Positions 7,038 to 13,042 of a stretch of 13,982 bases of DNA are shown one piece after another (positions within the stretch are counted from its first letter, which is position 1; each line of letters opens with the position of its first letter). Below the pieces are notes generated by a model. The model ran no database searches and had not been told where the DNA came from. It saw only the letters and a list, made by a program, of their open reading frames with translations. The DNA is from Phycisphaerales bacterium UBA1845 (lineage in GTDB: Bacteria > Planctomycetota > Phycisphaerae > UBA1845), in assembly GCA_002338715.1 (NCBI GenBank), contig DDIR01000049.1, positions 69,909-83,890 on the forward strand. The letters run 5' to 3'. Made by a program: the position numbers and the translations under genes.

Positions 7038-7277
7038 GTCATCGTTCCAAAGAATCCCCAGGATGCATCAATTCATTGCCCGCATCTGCTGCACCGTGCG
7101 GGGGCACTGGGGCCGGTATCAGCGAAGCGTATTACACGAAGTATAATTCGTCAATATTTTCTCGTGAGAAAAGTGTCGCCTTTCGTAAACACGCATGATA
7201 GACTATTGGTTGTATCGGGCGATTGTGACAGTTTGGTGACAGATCGCCCCCGGGCCCTCAGTTCCAGGACGTACGCA
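7038..7277. promoter_or_regulatory. Divergent intergenic region with three palindromes and a helical-phase direct repeat
   Basis: This 240-bp gap separates the exporter operon from the winged-helix gene. It holds ACGAA-N6-TTCGT (7136-7151) centred on TATAAT (7142-7147); TTTTCTC-GT-GAGAAAA (7157-7172); and GGGCGAT...ATCGCCC (7217-7223, 7243-7249), whose loop carries GTGACAG twice (7225-7231 and 7236-7242), 11 bp or about one helical turn apart. TTGACG is readable on the minus strand at 7154-7149, but no well-spaced -10 goes with it. The TATAAT lacks a good -35. The palindromes are plausible operators for the winged-helix protein; the assignment is inference. Confidence 0.45.
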
Positions 7278-7640
7278 ATGGCGAAACGAACCGTCAAGAA
7301 GTCCAGTAAAGTAAAACAAAACACGAAGCCGGAAACCGAAAAGGGCAATCAGCGATCCCCGCGTTGGACGTTTTTGACCAACCACGCGCATGTCCTGGCG
7401 ATCCTGGCCGGTGACCCGCAGTTGGTGCTTCGGGTGGTCGCGGCGCGCGTCGGCATTACGGAGCGGGCGGTGCAGCGCATCGTCCTCGATCTGGAGGACG
7501 AAGGTTACATCGAACGCGAACGGGTTGGACGCCAGAATCATTACCGTGTGATCAAGCAACTCGCGCTTCGCCACCCGATTGAAGCCCATCGCAACATCGG
7601 GGACCTGCTCAAGTTGATTTCCATCACGCCCAAACAGTAG
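7278..7640 (+). CDS. Winged helix-turn-helix transcriptional regulator (MarR/ArsR-like)
   Basis: A 120-residue predicted DNA-binding protein. A basic, lysine-rich tail (1-28) precedes a winged-helix domain: helix 1 at about 34-45, helix-turn-helix at about 49-72 ([20 protein letters not shown]), and wing at about 73-91 ([17 protein letters not shown]). A C-terminal helix contains [15 protein letters not shown]. The ATG at 7278 follows AGGA at about 8 bases; longer upstream readings in this frame run through the regulatory region and are not used. There are no Cys clusters suggesting metal sensing. Because it is divergent from the exporter operon across a palindrome-rich gap, control of that operon and of itself is the simplest inference. 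Confidence 0.85.
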   Translation: MAKRTVKKSSKVKQNTKPETEKGNQRSPRWTFLTNHAHVLAILAGDPQLVLRVVAARVGITERAVQRIVLDLEDEGYIERERVGRQNHYRVIKQLALRHPIEAHRNIGDLLKLISITPKQ

Positions 7641-7663
7641 CGCACTGGCGAACGAAAGTGCGC
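7640..7663 (+). terminator. Hairpin at the end of the winged-helix gene
   Basis: GCGCACT (7640-7646) and AGTGCGC (7657-7663) form a perfect 7-bp stem around a 10-nt loop, starting in the stop codon of the regulator gene. TTG follows rather than a T-run, so termination efficiency is uncertain. Confidence 0.4.
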
Positions 7664-7788
7664 TTGACGCTTCGCTTGCAGCATTGCCCGCGATTCACCC
7701 AGGGCGGTAAGAGCATTTCGATGAACGCGAGTCCCTTCGTTCCTTCATCTGTCTGATCCCAGATTCAATGATACGATCAAGTTGCCTC

Positions 7789-7809
7789 TTGGAAACCAAT
7801 TGTTTCCAA
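7789..7809. repeat. Perfect 8-bp palindrome TTGGAAAC-N5-GTTTCCAA
   Basis: TTGGAAAC and GTTTCCAA flank CAATT. This is an AT-richer palindrome than its surroundings and could be an operator, a hairpin, or the left edge of the repeat-bearing segment that ends near 7985. Confidence 0.5.
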
Positions 7810-7922
7810 ATGACGGCGGCATGTCGCCATAGCGATCTCAATCCAAGCGTAGCGTCTTGCTCGCCCACTCTTCACAGCACGGACGCCGGTGCTTGCCTGG
7901 ATTAACTTCGTTTTGCCCCTGG

Positions 7923-7985
7923 ATTCCCGCCTGCGCGGGAATGACGGCTTTACGCAGGAATGACGGCTTTGCGCGGGAATGACGG
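7923..7985. repeat. dRS3/REP-like palindrome with a 19-bp tandem repeat
   Basis: ATTCCCGC-CTGC-GCGGGAAT (7923-7942) is a perfect 8-bp hairpin of the ATTCCC...GGGAAT family known as dRS3 in Neisseria and common as dispersed repeats elsewhere. From 7935 the right arm recurs at a 19-bp period: GCGGGAATGACGGCTTTAC, GCAGGAATGACGGCTTTGC, then GCGGGAATGACGG, about 2.7 copies. Such half-elements suggest slippage or repeated insertion at one end. Confidence 0.8.
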
Positions 7986-8311
7986 CGCGGTCGCTCCGCT
8001 GCGATTGGATTGGGAAAGCTCTAAAGTGACTGTGCACACGGACGCGGAATCTTTGGGGAATTCACCCAACGAATGCGCGAAATCGCACGCACTTGGATTG
8101 TGCGTGTGGGAGGTTTCGATCTGCAAAACTTTGGGACGAATTGTGAGTTTCTTCGTGCGTTCAATTCACTCAAAACTTGCTGGACGGTTGCGTTCGTTTC
8201 GCTTATTAAGTGTCCGCAGCAACGCGAAGTGCAGCGCGACGTTTGCGATTATTCGGTATTGCTGTTCAGTATTGCTGATGTGTGCTCCGGTTGGTCCAAT
8301 CAAGAGAATCC

Positions 8312-8938
8312 ATGGAAACGAATCACACTGACAAGCTCGATGAGATTAACGAACTCAAGCAGCGCTTGATGCGGCTTGAAAGCGAAGTGCATGGCGATGC
8401 AAACGCGCGTTGGACGCCGCCAAAGTTCTACTTTGCGTATGAACTGATGGGCGGAATGACCTTGGGCCTCATTGCGGCTGGGGCGAGCTTGCTCTTTAAC
8501 ATCATCGGTGCGTCGATGATGCAAAAGCATCCGCTTGAGTTGATCCGCGTTTACCTGACATTCCCGATGGGCGAGAAAGCGCTGACGCTGGACAGTGATT
8601 TTGCATTGGCCGCGGGCGTTTGCCTTTACCTGCTGACGGGCATGATCGGGGGCATTCCGATTCACTTGATTCTAAGTCGATATTTCGCCAATGCCGCGTT
8701 CGGTATGCGTTTCGTCGTCGCGACGATTCTTGGGCTTGGTGTGTGGGTGGTGAATTTCTACGGGCTGATCGCGTGGTTGCAGCCCAAGTTGATTGGCGGC
8801 AACTGGATTCTGGACAACATTCCGATCTGGGTCGCCATCGCGACGCATCTGGTGTTCGCGTGGACGATGTTGGTCGTCGGAAAACTCGGACAGTTCGTTC
8901 CGAGCGAAAAATCACTGCCTCCTGTCGGGGCGAATTAG
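8312..8938 (+). CDS. Multi-spanning membrane protein at the head of the oxidase cluster
   Basis: A 208-residue protein that I do not recognise as a named family. The ATG at 8312 follows AAGAG at a reasonable distance. Residues 1-28 form a short hydrophilic, probably coiled-coil helix (DEINELKQRLMRLESE). Hydrophobic segments follow at about 43-65, 95-118, 128-155 and 178-195, so four transmembrane helices are likely. There are no Cys pairs or CxxCH haem motif. His residues occur near GIPIHLIL and IATHLVF in the membrane segments. It is co-directional with the di-haem cytochrome and CcoN genes and may be an assembly factor or accessory subunit of the oxidase, but this rests on position only. 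Confidence 0.75.
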   Translation: METNHTDKLDEINELKQRLMRLESEVHGDANARWTPPKFYFAYELMGGMTLGLIAAGASLLFNIIGASMMQKHPLELIRVYLTFPMGEKALTLDSDFALAAGVCLYLLTGMIGGIPIHLILSRYFANAAFGMRFVVATILGLGVWVVNFYGLIAWLQPKLIGGNWILDNIPIWVAIATHLVFAWTMLVVGKLGQFVPSEKSLPPVGAN

Positions 8939-8982
8939 TTTGAATCGATTTGTGGACGCGCGTTGGAGTTCGCGTCGCGAGC

Positions 8983-8999
8983 GCCCGGATAATCTGGGC
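8983..8999 (+). terminator. Small hairpin between the membrane protein and the di-haem cytochrome gene
   Basis: GCCCGG (8983-8988) and CTGGGC (8994-8999) form a 6-bp stem with one wobble around ATAAT. No T-run follows. It may attenuate or process the transcript within the cluster. Confidence 0.25.
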
Positions 9000-9035
9000 A
9001 TGCGAACCGCCCAACGTTACAAGCGGCTCCGCAGG

Positions 9036-9041
9036 TATAAC
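9036..9041 (+). promoter_or_regulatory. Possible -10 element upstream of the di-haem cytochrome gene
   Basis: TATAAC lies 48 bases before the cytochrome start codon, in the 150-bp gap after the membrane protein gene. No good -35 is seen at standard spacing, so an internal promoter here is only possible. Confidence 0.22.
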
Positions 9042-9088
9042 GGCAACACAGTTCATTGTACTCTCATTAGCATGAGGCTTACCCGTTG

Positions 9089-10111
9089 ATGAATTCATGG
9101 AAATCTTGGAACGTCTGCCTGCTGGCTGTTGTTCTCCTGAGCGGGTGCACAACCGAACCGCAGGAATCAGACGTCGACACGTCCAGACCGACCGAGTTCG
9201 GTTACCAAACAACGCCCCGCACGGTCCGATTGCAGGAAGGGAAAGCCGCTTACGAATTCTACTGCATCGGCTGCCATGGCGAGAATGGCTTGGGTGATGG
9301 GCCGGCTGCCCGGATGCTCAACCCGGCGCCGCGCAACTTCCAGAAAGCCAAGTTCAAATTTATCAGCACGCGGTTCGCCGAACTGCCCACCGACGAAGAC
9401 TTGTTCCGCACCATCAGCACGGGGCTTCGCGGTAGTTCGATGCCCTCATGGGGACACCTTCCGGCGCAAACGCGTTGGGCGCTCGTTGAATACATCAAGA
9501 CATTCAGCGACATCTGGAAGCGACCGCCCACGCCGTCGATTCCCTTCGTGACCGACCCCTATGTCGAAATGAAGGACAAGTCCGAAGCGATCAAGCGCGG
9601 CGAAGTGGCGTATCACGGTTTCTTCAGCTGTTGGAACTGCCATCCCGCGTATGTCTCCGAAGAGAAGATCAGCGAATATTCCCAAGAGTTGGGCGGCCCG
9701 CCGCGTTCGGGACTTCGCGACAACCTCAATCAATCCGCGATCAAGAAGGACGAGGAAGACAAAACGATCTTCGCCCCGGACTTCCTGCGTGACTACGTCA
9801 AAGCCGGTACGTCGGTTGACATTCTTTATCGCTCCATCGCAGCCGGCATCACCGGAACGGCGATGCCCACGTGGATCGATGCGGCTGCCAGCGGTCCGGA
9901 AGACGAAGAAGGCAACAAGCTGGTGACGCAAGCCGACATCTGGGCGATCGCGTACTACGTTCAGGATCTCATCAAGAAACGCGAAGTGATGATTTCGCCA
10001 GATGACATCGTCGTGCGGACGAATCGCGAGATGCGTATCGGCGAATCGGGCATGGAATACACCGCGGAACTTCCGGTTGTTGCAACCGAGGAGTTCATTG
10101 AAGACGAATAG
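9089..10111 (+). CDS. Di-haem cytochrome c lipoprotein
   Basis: A 340-residue periplasmic electron carrier, probably lipid-anchored. The signal peptide ends in the lipobox LLSGC with Cys20. Two haem-binding motifs are present: CIGCH (59-63) with likely axial Met118 in SSMPSW, and CWNCH (181-185) with likely axial Met259 in TAMPTW, giving two class I-like cytochrome domains (about 43-140 and 165-300). An acidic tail follows. The frame also opens with TTG at 9086; I take the adjacent ATG at 9089, with GAGG at 9074-9077. It lies directly before CcoN. Since no CcoP is present in the window, it is the best candidate for electron delivery to the oxidase. It also resembles the many planctomycete c-type cytochromes annotated only as cytochrome c. 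Confidence 0.9.
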   Translation: MNSWKSWNVCLLAVVLLSGCTTEPQESDVDTSRPTEFGYQTTPRTVRLQEGKAAYEFYCIGCHGENGLGDGPAARMLNPAPRNFQKAKFKFISTRFAELPTDEDLFRTISTGLRGSSMPSWGHLPAQTRWALVEYIKTFSDIWKRPPTPSIPFVTDPYVEMKDKSEAIKRGEVAYHGFFSCWNCHPAYVSEEKISEYSQELGGPPRSGLRDNLNQSAIKKDEEDKTIFAPDFLRDYVKAGTSVDILYRSIAAGITGTAMPTWIDAAASGPEDEEGNKLVTQADIWAIAYYVQDLIKKREVMISPDDIVVRTNREMRIGESGMEYTAELPVVATEEFIEDE

Positions 10112-10145
10112 CGGTCCAGGCAAGACAACAGTTGGTGCAAACATC

Positions 10146-10165
10146 CCCGGCACATAGCAGCCGGG
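10146..10165 (+). terminator. Hairpin between the di-haem cytochrome and ccoN
   Basis: CCCGGC (10146-10151) and GCCGGG (10160-10165) form a perfect 6-bp stem with an 8-nt loop, 38 bases before the ccoN start. No T-run follows. It could set the ratio of cytochrome to oxidase mRNA. Confidence 0.3.
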
Positions 10166-10203
10166 TTGATCATTGAAGTTTAGGTTTCACGGCGGACACA
10201 CTG

Positions 10204-11655
10204 ATGATGAACACAGCGGCAGGCAGTTTTTCCGATCCGACCCTGGGCACGACCGATGGCGATCGTCCATTGGTTGAAGTCAAGCTGGTCCGATGGCATT
10301 TCTACATGGGCATTGTCTTTCTGCTCGTGTCGATGTTGGCGGGTTTTCTTTACTCGTTGCAGTTCCTTCAGCACTATCCGCTCAAGGGCATCGAGTTGTT
10401 CTCGCCCGGACGTTGGCGTTTCGTTCATACGAACGGTGTCGCCTATGGATTCATCGCCAACATCTTCCTTGGCATGCTCCACTGGGTTGTTCCAAGGCTA
10501 ACCAACAGACCAGCAGCCAGCCGGGCGCTGAGTTACTTCATCTTCTTCGCGTGGCAGGGGATTCTGGTCGCCACCGTGATCGGTCTGCTCACCGGGCAGG
10601 CACAAGCGTTGGAGTGGGGCGAGACGCCGGTGTGGGTCGATCCCGTCGCGCTGCTCGGCTTGATCCTGGTCGCGATCAACTTCATGACGCCGATCATGAA
10701 AGTGTCGGGGCCGCTTTATGTGACCATGTGGTATTTCATGGCCGCCTTCGTCTGGACCGTTCTGGTTTATGCGATGGGTAACTTCCTGCCAGAATATCAT
10801 ATGAACGGGGTGGCGGCCGGCGCGATCGGCGGACTGTTCATTCACGACCTCGTCGGTTTGTTCGTGACGCCGCTGGGGTGGGGCATGATGTACTACTTCG
10901 TGCCGATCATCCTGCGTAAGCCGATCTGGAGTCACGGTCTGTCACTCGTGGGCTTCTGGGGCCTCGCGTTTTTCTATCCGCTCAACGGTATCCACCACTT
11001 CCTGTACACGCCGATCCCGATGTTCCTGCAATACGGTGCGGTGATTTCGACGATCGCGGTCGAACTGGTCGTGACCACGGTTATCGTCAACTTCTTTATG
11101 ACGCTGCGCGGTTCGGGCGACATGCTTCGCAGTTCAGTGCCGGTCCGCTGGTTCTACACCGGCATGATTTTCTACTTCACCACGTGTTTGCAGTGTGCGT
11201 TCCAGACGACGCTGACCTTCCAGAAGATCATTCACTTTACCGACTGGGTTGTTGGCCATGCCCACCTGGTGATGTTTGGCGTGTTTGGTTTCTGGATGCT
11301 GGGCATGCTCGTGTACCTGTTGCCGCGGGTGATGGGTCGGACGCGGTGGTACAGCGAATCGCTTCATGAATGGCACTATTGGATTACCGCGATCAGCATG
11401 CTGGTGATGTTCTTCGACCTGACAATCGCCGGTCTGGTTCAGGGTTACATGTGGAAGGAATTGGCGTCGTGGGAATCGACGCTGCGGGCTTCGACACCGT
11501 TCTGGTTGGTGCGAACGGTTTCGGGCACGGCGATGATCTTCGCCCAGTTCATCTTCGCCTACAACGTTATGATGACGTGGCTGGGCAAGACGTCCAAGGA
11601 ACCGGTGAGGAGTCCGGCGATTGAACCCGGGCACGAGGGGTTGGCCCCCGCATAA
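10204..11655 (+). CDS. ccoN: cbb3-type cytochrome c oxidase subunit I (CcoN)
   Basis: The catalytic subunit of a family C haem-copper oxidase, reducing O2 to water and conserving energy by proton translocation. The length, 483 residues, is normal for CcoN. Key residues are visible: haem b ligands His75 (RFVHTN) and His354, haem b3 ligand His352 (GHAH), CuB ligands His214 (FIHDLVG), His264 and His265 (GIHHFLY), and the cross-linked Tyr258 six residues before His264, the family C arrangement. That Tyr argues against a nitric oxide reductase. Oddity: aligned without gaps between FY (323-324) and HFTDW (344-348), the glutamate usual in cbb3 oxidases (STFEGP, E323 in Pseudomonas stutzeri) is Gln330 here (TCLQCA). 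A second ATG at 10207 could also serve; GGCGGA precedes both. ccoO follows after 73 bases. Confidence 0.95.
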   Translation: MMNTAAGSFSDPTLGTTDGDRPLVEVKLVRWHFYMGIVFLLVSMLAGFLYSLQFLQHYPLKGIELFSPGRWRFVHTNGVAYGFIANIFLGMLHWVVPRLTNRPAASRALSYFIFFAWQGILVATVIGLLTGQAQALEWGETPVWVDPVALLGLILVAINFMTPIMKVSGPLYVTMWYFMAAFVWTVLVYAMGNFLPEYHMNGVAAGAIGGLFIHDLVGLFVTPLGWGMMYYFVPIILRKPIWSHGLSLVGFWGLAFFYPLNGIHHFLYTPIPMFLQYGAVISTIAVELVVTTVIVNFFMTLRGSGDMLRSSVPVRWFYTGMIFYFTTCLQCAFQTTLTFQKIIHFTDWVVGHAHLVMFGVFGFWMLGMLVYLLPRVMGRTRWYSESLHEWHYWITAISMLVMFFDLTIAGLVQGYMWKELASWESTLRASTPFWLVRTVSGTAMIFAQFIFAYNVMMTWLGKTSKEPVRSPAIEPGHEGLAPA

Positions 11656-11728
11656 CGACCGCGGGTGATTGGAATCAGAAACGCACGAGATAACGGTGCG
11701 ATCAGTTTAAACGGAGCGAGTCCAAGTC

Positions 11729-12400
11729 ATGTTGGAATCCAAGTCGGGTGTTTTCTTTGTTGCGGGGCTGATCTTTTTTGGTGTCGCCTTCGTCGTGATG
11801 GGGGCGCTGCCCTACACGATCTATCGCGGCATTCCGGAAGAATCGGTGGCCGACATGATCGAAAAGCACGGCATCGTGCCCGAATTCGTCGAGCTGGCTG
11901 AGAAGTTCCCGACGCAGTTCAAAGAGTATTACGGCGAATGCAATGCCGAAAGTTTTGAAGCCGCACTTCGTCGTGGACACCGCATCTATACGGGCGAAGC
12001 CTGTTGGCATTGTCATAGTCAATTCGTGCGTCCAGTGTCGATGGAGTCGTCGCGGTGGGGGCCCGTTGCCCACGCCCGCGAGTACAACAACGAATTGCAG
12101 CGTCCCGTGCTGTTTGGTACGCGTCGCGTCGGGCCCGATCTTTCGAGAGAAGCCGCCCGCCGTTCCAACGATTGGCACATTGCCCACTTCCATAAACCGG
12201 TCGACGTCGTCCCCTCGTCGGTGATGCCCGAGTATCCGTGGTTCTTTGATGAAAACGGTTACCCGAATCGCGACGGGATGGCTATCATCATGTATGTGCA
12301 GTGGTTGGGCAGTTGGCTTGAGGAATATCCGTACTACCTGGGCGAAGGGCCTGAAGGTGCGGGTGAAGTCAAGCCGGTCGACATGAGCGGCGTCGAATAA
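11729..12400 (+). CDS. ccoO: cbb3-type oxidase mono-haem cytochrome c subunit (CcoO)
   Basis: The membrane-anchored cytochrome c subunit that passes electrons to CcoN. It has 223 residues with an N-terminal membrane anchor at about 8-30, which stays uncleaved, haem motif CWHCH (92-96) and axial Met166 in SSVMPEYPW. The family hallmarks GTRRVGPDLSREAARRS and DWHIAHFHKPVDVVPSS match CcoO/FixO closely. The ATG at 11729 follows GGAG (11713-11716) at 12 bases, slightly long. Tight spacing to the next small gene suggests one transcript. Confidence 0.95.
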   Translation: MLESKSGVFFVAGLIFFGVAFVVMGALPYTIYRGIPEESVADMIEKHGIVPEFVELAEKFPTQFKEYYGECNAESFEAALRRGHRIYTGEACWHCHSQFVRPVSMESSRWGPVAHAREYNNELQRPVLFGTRRVGPDLSREAARRSNDWHIAHFHKPVDVVPSSVMPEYPWFFDENGYPNRDGMAIIMYVQWLGSWLEEYPYYLGEGPEGAGEVKPVDMSGVE

Positions 12401-12442
12401 AGCGGTATGCTCTTTTTGTCGTAACTTCCGGAAGGAATCGTT

Positions 12443-12760
12443 GTGTTCAACAAACCCAAGTCAACCCCGGCGCAGAAGATCACCTTGATCGCGTTTCTCG
12501 TCGTGTTCCTGGTGCCAGCCGGCATCGGTTTCGCGATCAAGCTTTATGAATTCATTACGGTAGCGCGCGGTGCGACGAGTGAAGGGACGTTCATGCTCGT
12601 GCCCGTGCTGAACTACTTCATCGTGTTTATGGGCATGTTGTGCATGTTGGCGTGGGCGACGACGAACGGCATGTTCCGCGACATTGAAAAGCCCAAATTC
12701 GACATGCTTCGCCATGAGCAGGAACTTGACGAGCGCGACGGCAAGCCCTGGTATTACTAG
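12443..12760 (+). CDS. Small two-span membrane protein with a CcoS-like tail
   Basis: A 105-residue protein starting at GTG 12443, after a strong GGAAGG at 7-8 bases. There are two hydrophobic helices (about 13-35 and 50-72), followed by a hydrophilic tail with NGMFRDIEKPKFDML and DERDGKPWYY. The tail after the second helix resembles the C-terminus of the cbb3 assembly factor CcoS (GQFDDL..P...L), but the first helix and length do not fit standard CcoS, which is about 50-60 residues with one helix. Together with its place between ccoO and a ccoI-like gene, a maturation or accessory role in the oxidase is likely. There is no haem or metal motif. Confidence 0.75.
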   Translation: MFNKPKSTPAQKITLIAFLVVFLVPAGIGFAIKLYEFITVARGATSEGTFMLVPVLNYFIVFMGMLCMLAWATTNGMFRDIEKPKFDMLRHEQELDERDGKPWYY

Positions 12761-12874
12761 GCGTCTCGTGTCGCAGGTTCGTTTCTGCCGATGAAACAGG
12801 ACTGCGGTTCTGTTTTCTGGAGCGGTCTGTTTCGTCGCCGGTCGTTTGATCAACCGCAGCAAAGAGGTCTTAAT

Positions 12875-13042
12875 ATGGAATCAACGCAACCCAAACTCGA
12901 TCCGCCGTCTGAGCGGAGCTACCATAACTACACCACGCATCGCATCCCCTGGTTCGTCCGCCTGATCTGGGTTGGCTACTGGGTTGGTTTGGTGTGGTAT
13001 TTGATCAAGTTCGGAATCTCGTCAGCAAAGAATTATTTCTAA
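12875..13042 (+). CDS. Small single-span membrane protein, putative cbb3 accessory subunit (CcoQ/H-like position)
   Basis: A 55-residue protein with its ATG at 12875, preceded by GAGG (12864-12867) at 7 bases. Reading the frame from 12791 adds an N-terminus without a ribosome binding site, so it is rejected. The N-terminus is hydrophilic (SERSYHNYTTHRIPW), then one membrane helix (about 28-46, FVRLIWVGYWVGLVWYLI), then a short tail KNYF. The pattern HRIPWFVRLIWVGYW recalls small conserved proteins found beside ccoNO genes, but I cannot name the family with confidence. Its stop overlaps the start of the P-type ATPase gene (TAATG), so the two are translationally coupled. It may stabilise the complex, as CcoQ and CcoH do elsewhere. 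Confidence 0.72.
   Translation: MESTQPKLDPPSERSYHNYTTHRIPWFVRLIWVGYWVGLVWYLIKFGISSAKNYF

Larger units (their letters stand above)
7664..8311. other. About 650 bases without a gene, repeat-bearing
   Basis: No open frame here has a credible start with protein-like content. Frames crossing the GGGAATGACGG repeats give the low-complexity peptide signature PRRRESR, which repeat elements of this kind typically produce. The stretch holds the TTGGAAAC palindrome, the repeat cluster near 7923-7985, and a short direct repeat GTATTGCTG (8256-8264, 8269-8277) just upstream of the oxidase cluster. The promoter of the oxidase cluster may lie in the last 150 bases, but no convincing -35/-10 pair or FNR-type TTGAT-N4-ATCAA site is seen. 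Confidence 0.5.

Noticed and set aside
6894..7277. Long N-terminal extension of the winged-helix protein
   Set aside because: It would overlap the exporter gene and run through the palindromic control region. The ATG at 7278 has its own ribosome binding site and gives a family-sized protein.
713..7985. CRISPR array or insertion sequence
   Set aside because: The repeats are isolated or a short tandem without unique regularly sized spacers, and no cas or transposase gene is present.
7777..8037. Minus-strand frame of 86 residues across the repeat cluster
   Set aside because: The translation contains the PRRRESR-type signature produced by GGGAATGACGG repeats, so it is repeat-derived rather than a gene.
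10168..10185. TTGATCATTGAAG before ccoN as an FNR/ANR box
   Set aside because: Only the left half-site TTGAT is good; the right half does not match ATCAA at the required spacing.
10204..11655. CcoN gene read as a nitric oxide reductase large subunit
   Set aside because: The cross-linked Tyr258 six residues before His264 is kept, the NorB active-site glutamates are absent, and a CcoO gene follows directly.
12794..12815. AAACAG...CTGTTT hairpin as an intrinsic terminator between the two small oxidase genes
   Set aside because: The stem is short, the T-run is part of the stem, and the genes on both sides appear to belong to one operon.
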